A stretch of DNA of 64,000 nt from Candidatus Defluviilinea proxima (lineage in GTDB: Bacteria > Chloroflexota > Anaerolineae > Anaerolineales > Villigracilaceae). Every line of letters starts with the position of its first letter. The first letter of the stretch is position 1. The stretch covers positions 4,665,501 to 4,729,500 of the forward strand of contig JADKIW010000001.1 in assembly GCA_016721115.1 (NCBI GenBank). Reading direction: 5' to 3'. The translations under genes and the position numbers were made by a program. The notes below the pieces were generated by a model. The model had not been told where the DNA came from, did no database searches, and was given only the letters and a program-made list of their open reading frames with translations. Shown here piece after piece: positions 1 to 8,547 of this stretch.

Positions 1-612
1 TCGTGTTCTTCTTCACCCCTCCGATGTATACATCCACTTCCGCTGTCTCTGTCTCACTCGGGTTCCCGATCACCAGGTACGTGATCATTCCCGCATCGTC
101 ATAGCTCGTGAACCAGAACTCTGTGTCCAGTTGTGTCGAGGGGAAGCCCATCACTTCATTGAAACTGTTCCCATACTTCGTTCTCTCGCTCGTGAACACA
201 CTCACTCCGTTCGTGCTCACCACTCGTACCGGTCCGCCGTTGATCCCATACCGCGGGTACACTCGCTGCCCAGGCGGGATCGAGTATGGTGTTGTGTTCT
301 TCTTCACGCCTCCGATGTACACATCCACTAACGCTGTCTCTGTCTCACTCGGGTTCCCGATCACCAGGTAGGTGATCATGCCTGTATCGTCCAATGAGGT
401 GAACCAGTATTCGGTCGTCAGTTGATCTGCGGGGAACCCTACGATCGAGTTGAAGCTACTCCCGTAGATCGCCCGCTGGCTCGTGAACATGTTCACCCCG
501 TTCGTGCTTCTCACTCGCACCGGTCCGCCGTTGATCCCGTACCGATCCGTTAGTCGTTGCCCTGTTCCTATTCCGTAGTTCCCCTGGGTGTTCCCTCCGA
601 TTGTTACATTGA
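1..612 (-). repeat. C-terminal surface cassette, copy 1 (partial)
   Basis: This segment encodes the first repeats of a cassette of four ~97-residue units (291-bp period). Each unit runs YGINGGPVRV, then STNG, SERTKY, SFNE, a W-F/Y-TS-D-D block, ITYLVIGNPSETET and DVYIGGVKKNTTPYS. The DNA is nearly identical to 3032-4168, 5618-6765 and 9818-10960. The cassette is cut off by the left edge of the window. Confidence 0.85.
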
Positions 613-2389
613 TGTTCGAACAACCTATTGAGGTGTTGAATGTGCTGGTGTAGTTCTGCCCACTTGTGTTGGCTCCCAGGTTGCTATAGCTGAGGTTCAG
701 CGGCGCAAAGGTGTGACAGGTGCTTGTTGGGGTTACTGTTCCACTCCAGCCACCTGGCACTGTGATCGTGTAACTCCCGTCTCCTTTGGAGGTCACTGTC
801 TTGGCGCCTCCATCCGTGTAGCTTAGCGTTACTCCTCCTACCCCTACATTCCCACTGATGGTGTACACCAACGTTGCGGTGTAGTCCTGTGCTATTTGGT
901 TTGTTGTCACATTGCTATAGCTTCGGTTGAGCGGTGAGAAGATATAGTCTGCCTTTGACGGCGTTACCGTTCCGCTCCAACCACTTGGTACTGTGATCGT
1001 GTAGCTTCCATCTCCTTGCGATGTCACTGTCTTCGCCGTCCCGTCTGTGTAGCTTAGGGTTACACCGGAAGCACCAACGTTCCCTGTAATTGTATATATC
1101 GCTGTGGCAGTATAATTTTGTGATGGTTGATCGGACACAACATTAACATACGTTCTACTGGACGGCAAAAAAATGTACCCAGGTTTAGCTGGCGTTATGG
1201 TCCCACTCCAGCTACTTGGCACTGTGATCGTGTAGCTCCCATTGTTAGCTGATATAACGTTCCGAGGCGTGCCATAGGTGTAGCTCAATGTTACCCCCGG
1301 TATACTCACATTACCACTAATCAAGTGAGCAGGGATGATATTAAAATTCTGTATAGTTTGAAGTGCTGTCAGGTTGGTGAAACTAGCACTCTCCGGTGAA
1401 AAAAGGTACCCTGGTTTAGCAGGTGTAATCGCACCACTCCAACCGAGAGGTACGGTGATCAAGTAGCTACCATAATTATCTGCAGTGACCGTCTTAGATG
1501 TAATGTCCACATAGCTTAACACCGCACCAGGCACACCCACATTACCTACAATAATGCCATGAGTGACCGGATGGGTTTTGAATGTCCAGACAGTACCACT
1601 ATCCGCATAAACCAACTTTTGGGGAACGCAAGATGCACAAACACGAGCCTTCACCTGCCAATAGTAGGTTTTATCATAGGCCAGATTGGTTAAAGTCACG
1701 CTTGTTTTTCCCCATGTGTTCGTCCATTCTGGATCATCTGCACTACAAGCTGAGCCTTCTTTTACACAATAGCTGTAATTATCTGGCTCAGGAGTATATG
1801 CATTCCAAGATAAAACAATACTTTTCGGATCCTGGTTCGTCGCCCCATTTACAGGAGACTTTTTACCAAAAGAACCAGTCGTTGCTGATTGTATCTGCTC
1901 AAAAATATCAGGTGATGAATCAATAACATTTTTTGATTGTTCGCTCTTCCAAATTGAAATACAAGTACTAAGCAAAGAATCTGGGCATTTCAAAAACTCA
2001 ACAGAAAGATATACGCCAGATTTATGAAAAAACACATAATGTATCCCATCAGGTTTTTCAAAGGCATCGTAAGAAACCCAACCAGCCTTTGCGAGTTGTG
2101 TGTTGGAATAGTAATCCAATACATCTTTAGGGAGACTCGCTATAAATTTTTCCTTAGCTTCATATCTTTCTCCCAATAAAGAAATCATATCTCCATTGGA
2201 ATTAATTCTGATTTCTTGAGTAACTAAACCCATATTGTTCCAAAGCAAGCCTATATACAGAGGTGTTTCAGGCACATTTGTAGAATAGCCCTTAGCCATA
2301 ACAACATAATCGCTCTGTTGGCTTCCAGGCATTAGCATCGCTAGTACAATAACGCTAGCAATCAGCACCTTTTTTAACGAGGTAAACAT
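1..2389 (-). CDS. Secreted multidomain surface protein, FN3-like plus beta-repeats (C-terminus cut by window edge)
   Basis: The frame is open from an ATG at 2389 (AAGGAG 7 nt upstream) to the window edge, so about 796 codons are visible. The N-terminus is a short basic stretch plus a hydrophobic segment ending near residue 25, as in a Sec signal. Residues ~25-160 are unrecognised. Residues ~165-265 look like a fibronectin type III-like domain with the motif TYYWQVKA. Four to five ~75-residue beta-repeats follow, each with GNVG, LSYTDG and SYTITVPSGWSG motifs; they resemble carboxypeptidase-regulatory-like or Ig-like modules. The end is the first two and a part of the third ~97-residue YGINGGPVRV repeats shared with the three genes to its right. 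Export is inferred. A role in adhesion or surface display is a guess from architecture; no catalytic motif was seen. Confidence 0.8.
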   Translation of the reverse strand, partial: MFTSLKKVLIASVIVLAMLMPGSQQSDYVVMAKGYSTNVPETPLYIGLLWNNMGLVTQEIRINSNGDMISLLGERYEAKEKFIASLPKDVLDYYSNTQLAKAGWVSYDAFEKPDGIHYVFFHKSGVYLSVEFLKCPDSLLSTCISIWKSEQSKNVIDSSPDIFEQIQSATTGSFGKKSPVNGATNQDPKSIVLSWNAYTPEPDNYSYCVKEGSACSADDPEWTNTWGKTSVTLTNLAYDKTYYWQVKARVCASCVPQKLVYADSGTVWTFKTHPVTHGIIVGNVGVPGAVLSYVDITSKTVTADNYGSYLITVPLGWSGAITPAKPGYLFSPESASFTNLTALQTIQNFNIIPAHLISGNVSIPGVTLSYTYGTPRNVISANNGSYTITVPSSWSGTITPAKPGYIFLPSSRTYVNVVSDQPSQNYTATAIYTITGNVGASGVTLSYTDGTAKTVTSQGDGSYTITVPSGWSGTVTPSKADYIFSPLNRSYSNVTTNQIAQDYTATLVYTISGNVGVGGVTLSYTDGGAKTVTSKGDGSYTITVPGGWSGTVTPTSTCHTFAPLNLSYSNLGANTSGQNYTSTFNTSIGCSNINVTIGGNTQGNYGIGTGQRLTDRYGINGGPVRVRSTNGVNMFTSQRAIYGSSFNSIVGFPADQLTTEYWFTSLDDTGMITYLVIGNPSETETALVDVYIGGVKKNTTPYSIPPGQRVYPRYGINGGPVRVVSTNGVSVFTSERTKYGNSFNEVMGFPSTQLDTEFWFTSYDDAGMITYLVIGNPSETETAEVDVYIGGVKKNT

Positions 2390-2976
2390 TGACATCTCCT
2401 TGAGATTTGAAGTTATTAGTAGCGTAGAGCCTCAAATTATGGATTGAAACCCAACATTAATCCACATAAAAATATAGTTTCTTTGTGTAAAATTTTGAGC
2501 ATCCCGAAACTATATATAGCATTAGATTTTAATGCTTATGGTTCTTCCTCCTTTCACTGCATCAATAAGGATCCAATTGAACAAGTTGCCATTATAAGCA
2601 TATTAGTAAACGGAAGACCTGAATTATTTGTTCCAATATAAGGACATGATATCTATCATGGTTTTACAATGACAAAAGTCCACTCTCGTAAAACAACGGT
2701 CAATCATTACCTACCCCCATCACGACTTTCCCAGTTTATGTTCATTTAAAAACTTTTCGTTTGAATTATTTTTTTATTCTCCCCATCTGACACAATAGGA
2801 CATTCATCAATCACGATCGCATATAGGAACCAGCATAACAATTGGAAATTTATGCAACAAATTCCTCAACACCTTTTACGTGTGCAGCTCGATTCCGTCT
2901 ATAGTTCATCAAACGTATCGTTATGTTGGCGACCTATTTCTTCCCCATCACACTCAATTGGTTGTTCTTTAAATCC
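2390..2976. other. Intergenic region with a 16-bp palindrome
   Basis: AT-rich spacer of about 590 bp between two surface-protein genes. No convincing gene was seen; a 65-codon plus-strand frame at 2444 has no ribosome site or recognisable sequence. The clearest element is a perfect palindrome at 2645-2660 (CATGATA, TC, TATCATG), about 255 bp upstream of the 2389 start, which could be an operator. The upstream motif found before the other three surface genes was not found here. Confidence 0.4.
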
Positions 2977-3007
2977 AAGAGGTCTGTATCATAAAAACAG
3001 ACCTCTT
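2977..3007 (-). terminator. Stem-loop terminator after the 3032-5383 gene
   Basis: An 11-bp perfect stem (AAGAGGTCTGT / ACAGACCTCTT) with a 9-nt loop lies 25 nt past the stop codon. The downstream tract on the minus strand is not strongly T-rich, so efficiency is uncertain. Confidence 0.6.
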
Positions 3008-3031
3008 GCACTAAGAAATCTTCCTGCCGTT

Positions 3032-4168
3032 TTACGGTGCAGCGATCACCAACTCTGTGGTCATCCCCACATCATCCAACGAAGTGTACCAGTAGTCGGT
3101 CGTCAGACTTTCTGTCGGGATCCCCAGGATCTCGTTGAAACTGCTCAGGTACTTCGTTCTCTCGCTCGTGAACACCTTCACTCCGTTCGTGCTCACCACT
3201 CGCACTGGTCCTCCGTTGATCCCATACCGCGGGAACACTCTCTGCCCAGGCAGGATCGAGTACGGTGTCGTGTTCTTCTTCACCCCTCCGATGTACACAT
3301 CCACTTCCGCTGTCTCTGTCTCACTCGGGTTCCCGATCACCAGGTACGTGATCATGCTGGCATCATCCAATGAGGTGAACCAGAGCTCGGTCGAGGTTTG
3401 AGCTATCGGGTATCCCAATACTTCATTGAAGCTGTTCCCATACTTCGTTCTCTCGCTCGTGAATACCTTCACTCCGTTCGTGCTCACCACTCGCACTGGT
3501 CCTCCATTGATCCCATACCGCGGGAACACTCTCTGCCCCGGCAGGATCGAGTACGGTGTTGTGTTCTTCTTCACGCCTCCGATGTATACATCCACTTCCG
3601 CTGTCTCTGTCTCGCTCGGGTTCCCGATCACCAGGTACGTGATCATCCCCGCATCGTCATAGCTCGTGAACCAGAACTCTGTGTCCAGTTGGGTCGAGGG
3701 GAAGCCCATCACTTCATTGAAACTGTTCCCATACTTCGTTCTCTCGCTCAGGAACACACTCACTCCGTTCGTGCTCACCACTCGTACCGGTCCGCCGTTG
3801 ATCCCATACCGCGGGTACACTCGCTGCCCAGGCGGGATCGAGTATGGTGTTGTGTTCTTCTTCACGCCTCCGATGTACACATCCACTAACGCTGTCTCTG
3901 TCTCACTCGGGTTCCCGATCACCAGGTAGGTGATCATGCCTGTATCGTCCAATGAGGTGAACCAGTATTCGGTCGTCAGTTGATCTGCGGGGAACCCTAC
4001 GATCGAGTTGAAGCTACTCCCGTAGATCGCCCGCTGGCTCGTGAACATGTTCACCCCGTTCGTGCTTCTCACTCGCACCGGTCCGCCGTTGATCCCGTAC
4101 CGATCCGTTAGTCGTTGCCCTGTTCCTACTCCGTAGTTCCCCTGTGTGTTCCCACCGATCGTTACATT
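3032..4168 (-). repeat. C-terminal surface cassette, copy 2 (complete)
   Basis: Full cassette of four distinct ~97-residue units in fixed order. Unit 1 has VRSTNGVNMFTSQRAIYGSS, unit 2 VSVF, unit 3 VKVF with GYPIAQTSTE, and unit 4 KYLSSFNEILGIP with the end ELVIAAP. The same order appears in the copies at 5618-6765 and 9818-10960. The cassette therefore seems to have spread as a block, not unit by unit. Confidence 0.88.
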
Positions 4169-5383
4169 GATGTTCGAACAACCTATTGAGGTGTTGAATG
4201 TGCTGGTGTAGTTCTGCCCACTTATGTTGGCTCCCAGGTTGCTGTAGCTGAGGTTCTGCGGCGCAAAGGTGTGACAGGTACTTGTTGGGGTTACTGTTCC
4301 ACTCCAGCCACTTGGTACTGTGATCGTGTAACTCCCGTCTCCTTTGGAGGTTACGCTCTTGGCGACTCCATCCGTGTAGCTTAGGGTCACTCCTCCTACC
4401 CCTACATTGCCACTGATGGTGTTGGCAATGTTTGCCGCACCTGAATTGTAATTTATCATTAACCTAGAGGTATCAACCGCTTCGAAATCTGAACCACGTA
4501 AAACATCAAGCTCATGAAGCTGGTCGTTATCCCAAGATTCACTAGGTGCACCAGATATATACCAATCAGAACCATTATCAGCAAGAACAATTCCGTAAGT
4601 CTTGAAAGCTTGTAAGAGGATACGGGCCTGCGGTGAAAATCCAGCAAGATCGTAACTAGCTTTTAAACGAAATCTTGCCCCGAAGGGGACAGGGGTAGAA
4701 CATGTTCCATGTTGCGCTTTATGACGCGCAGGCCAAACATAGTAATTAGCTGTACAATTTACAGTAAATCGAAGGGCATGTTTAATTACACCTGTTGCCA
4801 CTTCATCATAGACAGCAAGACCTGGGAGGATAGGAAGGCCTGCTGCATCAGCCGATGTCCATCCATCTGGACGTAAGTTGTTCGAGTTTAAATTCCAGAT
4901 TGCACCAGAACCGCCACTCCACTGACCGTTAGCAAACGAGGCATCATATACCTCATACAACATGCAATTATCCGTGTCCACTACAAGGATGTGATGGTCA
5001 CTACCCCATTCGATTCGCGGGCTGGATGGTAAAGGATATGGGCCTAAATCCGACTCATCTGGATAGTAAAAGGTAAAAGCAAATTTATTAACTACTGCCC
5101 CAGACACAGTGTTGTAAGGAATACCAATCGGCCCGCCATTCCATGTATCAGCCCCAAAGTCCATGTGAAAAGTATCAGTAGAACCAATAGAATTAATCCA
5201 TTGAGTGGAGTTCGGGTGAACTGGCAAGGTATTTATTGGTACATTCCAAAAATTATTAGAGGGAAATAATTGACAGGGACCCACCTTCAAAACCGATGGA
5301 ATATTGGATTTATATTCTGTAACATCAAAAGGGTTTAATAGCATCGAAATTACAGTGAAAAAATAGATAAGATTTGTCTTCAT
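3032..5383 (-). CDS. Secreted protein, unknown conserved domain plus C-terminal repeat cassette
   Basis: 783 residues, apparently intact. The N-terminus (MKTNLIYFFTVISMLL) is a short signal-peptide-like hydrophobic segment; no strong ribosome site precedes the ATG. Residues ~35-310 form one domain rich in W, D and G, with motifs FPSNNFWNVPI, HMDFGADTW, GGPIGIPY, DHHILVVDTDN and YYVWPARHK. It resembles conserved secreted proteins of unknown function; I cannot name a family or an active site. One ~75-residue beta-repeat (SYTITVPSGWSG) follows, then four ~97-residue YGINGGPVRV units ending in ELVIAAP. This is the only one of the four related genes that is both fully visible and uninterrupted, so it is the reference for the cassette. 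A surface role is inferred. Confidence 0.85.
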   Translation of the reverse strand: MKTNLIYFFTVISMLLNPFDVTEYKSNIPSVLKVGPCQLFPSNNFWNVPINTLPVHPNSTQWINSIGSTDTFHMDFGADTWNGGPIGIPYNTVSGAVVNKFAFTFYYPDESDLGPYPLPSSPRIEWGSDHHILVVDTDNCMLYEVYDASFANGQWSGGSGAIWNLNSNNLRPDGWTSADAAGLPILPGLAVYDEVATGVIKHALRFTVNCTANYYVWPARHKAQHGTCSTPVPFGARFRLKASYDLAGFSPQARILLQAFKTYGIVLADNGSDWYISGAPSESWDNDQLHELDVLRGSDFEAVDTSRLMINYNSGAANIANTISGNVGVGGVTLSYTDGVAKSVTSKGDGSYTITVPSGWSGTVTPTSTCHTFAPQNLSYSNLGANISGQNYTSTFNTSIGCSNINVTIGGNTQGNYGVGTGQRLTDRYGINGGPVRVRSTNGVNMFTSQRAIYGSSFNSIVGFPADQLTTEYWFTSLDDTGMITYLVIGNPSETETALVDVYIGGVKKNTTPYSIPPGQRVYPRYGINGGPVRVVSTNGVSVFLSERTKYGNSFNEVMGFPSTQLDTEFWFTSYDDAGMITYLVIGNPSETETAEVDVYIGGVKKNTTPYSILPGQRVFPRYGINGGPVRVVSTNGVKVFTSERTKYGNSFNEVLGYPIAQTSTELWFTSLDDASMITYLVIGNPSETETAEVDVYIGGVKKNTTPYSILPGQRVFPRYGINGGPVRVVSTNGVKVFTSERTKYLSSFNEILGIPTESLTTDYWYTSLDDVGMTTELVIAAP

Positions 5384-5530
5384 AAGTTAAATTATAAAAA
5401 GTTTTTCTCCTATATAGTAGTTGGTAAATAGTACTTCTCTACTCCCTCGCTAATCAGTTTTGTAATCTTTTTTCATTGGATAAAATACAAGGAGTTAGAG
5501 CTACTTCATAGTAAGGGCATAAAATACCGG

Positions 5531-5552
5531 ATGTCACAATTTGGTTACAATA
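5531..5552 (-). promoter_or_regulatory. Shared upstream motif, copy A (TTGTGACAT type)
   Basis: On the minus strand this reads ATTGTAACCAAA then TTGTGACAT, about 150 nt upstream of the 5383 start. Related sequence occurs 92 nt upstream of the 9618-9639 starts and 120 nt upstream of the 14127 start. TGTGACA could be part of a promoter or an activator half-site; that assignment is inference. Confidence 0.4.
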
Positions 5553-5589
5553 AAACAGTCCGCCTCTTTTGAGGCGGACTGTTTTATTG
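5548..5589 (-). terminator. Strong terminator after the 5618 gene
   Basis: A 19-bp perfect stem with a TTTT (AAAA on the minus strand) loop: CAATAAAACAGTCCGCCTC and its complement. The minus-strand 3' side ends in GACTGTTTTATTG, a good rho-independent signal. A second, slightly degenerate copy lies at 9756-9781. Confidence 0.85.
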
Positions 5590-5617
5590 TTGTGTTGCTC
5601 TTTGACTATCCCCTACC

Positions 5618-6232
5618 CTACGGTGCAGCGATCACCAACTCTGTGGTCATCCCCACATCATCCAACGATGTGTACCAGTAGTCGGTCGTCAGACCTTCGG
5701 TCGGGATCCCCAGGATCTCGTTGAAACTACTCAGGTACTTCGTTCTCTCGCTCGTGAACACCTTCACTCCGTTCGTGCTCACCACTCGCACTGGTCCTCC
5801 GTTGATCCCATACCGCGGGAACACTCTCTGCCCGGGTAGGATCGAGTACGGTGTCGTGTTCTTCTTCACCCCTCCGATATACACATCCACTTCCGCTGTC
5901 TCTGTCTCACTTGGGTTCCCGATCACCAGGTACGTGATCATGCTGGCATCATCCAATGAGGTGAACCAGAGCTCGGTCGAGGTTTGAGCTATCGGGTATC
6001 CCAACACTTCGTTGAAGCTGTTCCCATACTTCGTTCTCTCGCTCGTGAACACCTTCACTCCGTTCGTGCTCACTACTCGTACCGGTCCTCCGTTGATCCC
6101 ATACCGAGGGAACACTCTCTGCCCAGGTAGGATCGAGTACGGTGTCGTGTTCTTCTTCACCCCTCCGATGTATACATCCACTTCCGCTGTCTCTGTCTCA
6201 CTCGGGTTCCCGATCACCAGGTACGTGATCAT
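5618..6232 (-). CDS. C-terminal fragment of the beta-propeller/beta-helix surface protein
   Basis: 204 codons encoding the end of cassette unit 2 and units 3-4, finishing in ELVIAAP. It continues the 6229-8526 frame after a one-base deletion: the homologous copies read CGAGGGGAAGCCC (near 137 and 3700), whereas this one has only GGG near 6284-6287. The apparent ATG at 6232 lies mid-repeat and is not a credible start. It is part of one gene running 9618 to 5618. Confidence 0.8.
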   Translation of the reverse strand: MITYLVIGNPSETETAEVDVYIGGVKKNTTPYSILPGQRVFPRYGINGGPVRVVSTNGVKVFTSERTKYGNSFNEVLGYPIAQTSTELWFTSLDDASMITYLVIGNPSETETAEVDVYIGGVKKNTTPYSILPGQRVFPRYGINGGPVRVVSTNGVKVFTSERTKYLSSFNEILGIPTEGLTTDYWYTSLDDVGMTTELVIAAP

Positions 6233-6765
6233 TCCCGCATCGTCATAGCTCGTGAACCAGAACTCTGTGTCCAGTTGTGTCGAGGGAAGCCCATCACTTC
6301 ATTGAAACTGTTCCCATACTTCGTTCTCTCGCTCGTGAACACACTCACTCCGTTCGTGCTCACCACTCGTACCGGTCCGCCGTTGATCCCATACCGCGGG
6401 TACACTCGCTGCCCAGGCGGGATCGAGTATGGTGTTGTGTTCTTCTTCACGCCTCCGATGTACACATCCACTAACGCTGTCTCTGTCTCACTCGGGTTCC
6501 CGATCACCAGGTAGGTGATCATGCCTGTATCGTCCAATGAGGTGAACCAGTATTCGGTCGTCAGTTGATCCGCGGGGAACCCTACGATCGAGTTGAAGCT
6601 GCTCCCGTAGATCGCTCTTTGGCTCGTGAAGATCGACATCCCGTTCGTGCTTCTCACTCGCACTGGTCCGCCGTTGATCCCGTACCGATTTGTTATACGC
6701 CCGCTTGGTGCAACGGTGTAGTTCTTTGGTGGGTTAACGCCTATCGTGACATTAACTTTGGCATG
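5618..6765 (-). repeat. C-terminal surface cassette, copy 3 (frameshifted)
   Basis: Same four-unit order as copy 2, introduced by NVTIG...NYTVAPSGRITNRYG as in copy 4. It carries a single G deletion in unit 2 near 6285. Confidence 0.88.
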
Positions 6766-8526
6766 TTCGTATTCATATGCCCCAATATCACAGTGACTCC
6801 CAAACGGACGTGTCACCCCGCGTTGATCGGTGGTGGGACATACGCTGTCATTGCCCGCATCAATCGCGGAACTCCCGGCTTGCAGTGGTATGGTTTGGGT
6901 GGAGCCGCCATTATCCGCAAGCGGACCAAGATTCGGGTCCGCGGTGGAGGCGGGGGTACCGCAATTCCAGTTATCTTCGATCAAATTATTGACATTGGTA
7001 CCAATTGTTCCACCATTGAAATCATCGTGATAACAATCATCCCCTGTTACAGAATTTGCAAGGATCGAATTCGTAAGATTGAGTGTGCCAAAGTTATAAA
7101 TACCTCCCCCGTGATAAACGGCTGAATTCGCAGAAAATGTACTGTTTGTAACCGACAATATGCCTGCATAAAAAGCATTATGATAATTGAAAATGGCTCC
7201 ACCATTACCAGAGGAATTCTTGACAAAAGTACTGTTTGTGACATTTAAGACACTAGTTGCATCATTGTAAACTCCGCCTCCCATACCTGGGGCAGAATTT
7301 CCCGAGAATGTACTTCTCATTACCGTTAACGTCGATTCATAACTGTTATAGATTGCCCCTCCATCTCCGTCAGCAGTATTTTCTGTAAAAGTACTATCCA
7401 ACACATCAAGAGTTCCGAAGGAATAAATACCACCACCATTTGCGAATACGGCAGAATTGCCTGAGAAATTGCTGTTTATTACAGTTACAACTTCCCCGTT
7501 AGCTCTCGTATAAATGCCGCCGCCATAATCCGCTGTGTTATCTGCAATTATGGAATCAGTGATTGCCATTTTACCGCTCTGACCACTAACACTGCCAACA
7601 TAATAGTCATTATAAATTCCGCCACCATCAGTAGCTGCTGTGTTTCCAGAAACTGCGGTGTTTATAAGCGTCAACTCCCCAAAATTAACAACGCCTCCAC
7701 CATTATTGTCAGAGTTGTTGTTCGAAACGACACAATTCATAAGCGTTAATACACCGAGGTTATTAATCCCACCTCCCCATAAATAATTGCCATTTGTGAT
7801 CAAGAGACTATCCAATGTAATACCATTGATTGACTTTGTCTGCATAACTCCTACAGTATTATTCCCACTGATTGTAATTTTCGGATTCAACGCCGACCCG
7901 TCAATCGTCATATCCTTATCTATCACCAATGTTGACGCAAGAGTAATAGCTTGCCCTGAAAGTGATGGGGCAAAATTGATCGTTCCACCGGGGCAAACGT
8001 CCGCAATCGCCTGACGCAGCGACCCAACTCCACTATCGTTAGTGTTAGTAACCGTGATTGTATTTGTCGTACTCGACATGTTCACTACGAACGCATTAAA
8101 AGATGCATAAGGACCACCTGGGTTCAAGGGAGATATGTTCCCAGGTCCATTCCATGATTGTCCACTGGTGCCTGTTATATATGTGTCACATGGTGTGGCT
8201 ACAACACCTTCTGCATAATCTGTTGTAGGTGATCCATAAAAAGTGTGCCATTGATATGCGGCGCTACTGTTTAAACCTAACACTGTTATGTCAGATTCAT
8301 ACCCATATTGACCATTCGTAAAGGTATTAAGTGGAGCAGCATTTGATGGACCAGTCCAGCTACCACTACTTGACCCCACTATGGAGATATCACCACTAGT
8401 ATTCACATCAATCCCGTATGCGGTATCAGACGATGCCCCACCATAAAAAGTGTGCCACTGGTAGGTACCGGAACCATTTAGTTTCAATGCCAAGATGTCT
8501 GATGTTCCACCTGAATAGGAATGCAA
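6229..8526 (-). CDS. Middle part of secreted SBBP beta-propeller / beta-helix protein
   Basis: This frame begins mid-repeat. Residues 1-140 complete a set of YQWHTFYG beta-propeller (SBBP-like) repeats. Residues ~160-560 form a right-handed beta-helix typical of polymorphic-outer-membrane or choice-of-anchor Q proteins: GSLRQAIADVCPGGTINF at the start, many SNFSGNSA / GGGIYNFG / TFSANSA turns, and TDQRGVTRPFGSHCDIGAYE at the end. Cassette unit 1 and half of unit 2 follow. The last ~17 residues (RHNWTQSSGSRAMTMRE) are out of frame because of the base deletion near 6285. The in-frame TGA just upstream (see 8548-9618) and this frameshift split one gene of about 1,340 codons into three frames. 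Confidence 0.82.
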   Translation of the reverse strand: MHSYSGGTSDILALKLNGSGTYQWHTFYGGASSDTAYGIDVNTSGDISIVGSSSGSWTGPSNAAPLNTFTNGQYGYESDITVLGLNSSAAYQWHTFYGSPTTDYAEGVVATPCDTYITGTSGQSWNGPGNISPLNPGGPYASFNAFVVNMSSTTNTITVTNTNDSGVGSLRQAIADVCPGGTINFAPSLSGQAITLASTLVIDKDMTIDGSALNPKITISGNNTVGVMQTKSINGITLDSLLITNGNYLWGGGINNLGVLTLMNCVVSNNNSDNNGGGVVNFGELTLINTAVSGNTAATDGGGIYNDYYVGSVSGQSGKMAITDSIIADNTADYGGGIYTRANGEVVTVINSNFSGNSAVFANGGGIYSFGTLDVLDSTFTENTADGDGGAIYNSYESTLTVMRSTFSGNSAPGMGGGVYNDATSVLNVTNSTFVKNSSGNGGAIFNYHNAFYAGILSVTNSTFSANSAVYHGGGIYNFGTLNLTNSILANSVTGDDCYHDDFNGGTIGTNVNNLIEDNWNCGTPASTADPNLGPLADNGGSTQTIPLQAGSSAIDAGNDSVCPTTDQRGVTRPFGSHCDIGAYEYEHAKVNVTIGVNPPKNYTVAPSGRITNRYGINGGPVRVRSTNGMSIFTSQRAIYGSSFNSIVGFPADQLTTEYWFTSLDDTGMITYLVIGNPSETETALVDVYIGGVKKNTTPYSIPPGQRVYPRYGINGGPVRVVSTNGVSVFTSERTKYGNSFNEVMGFPRHNWTQSSGSRAMTMRE

Positions 8527-8547
8527 GGGTGAAGTTCCTCCAACAAA

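Noticed and set aside
2444..2641. 65-codon plus-strand frame
   Set aside because: No ribosome site, no recognisable motif, AT-rich intergenic region.
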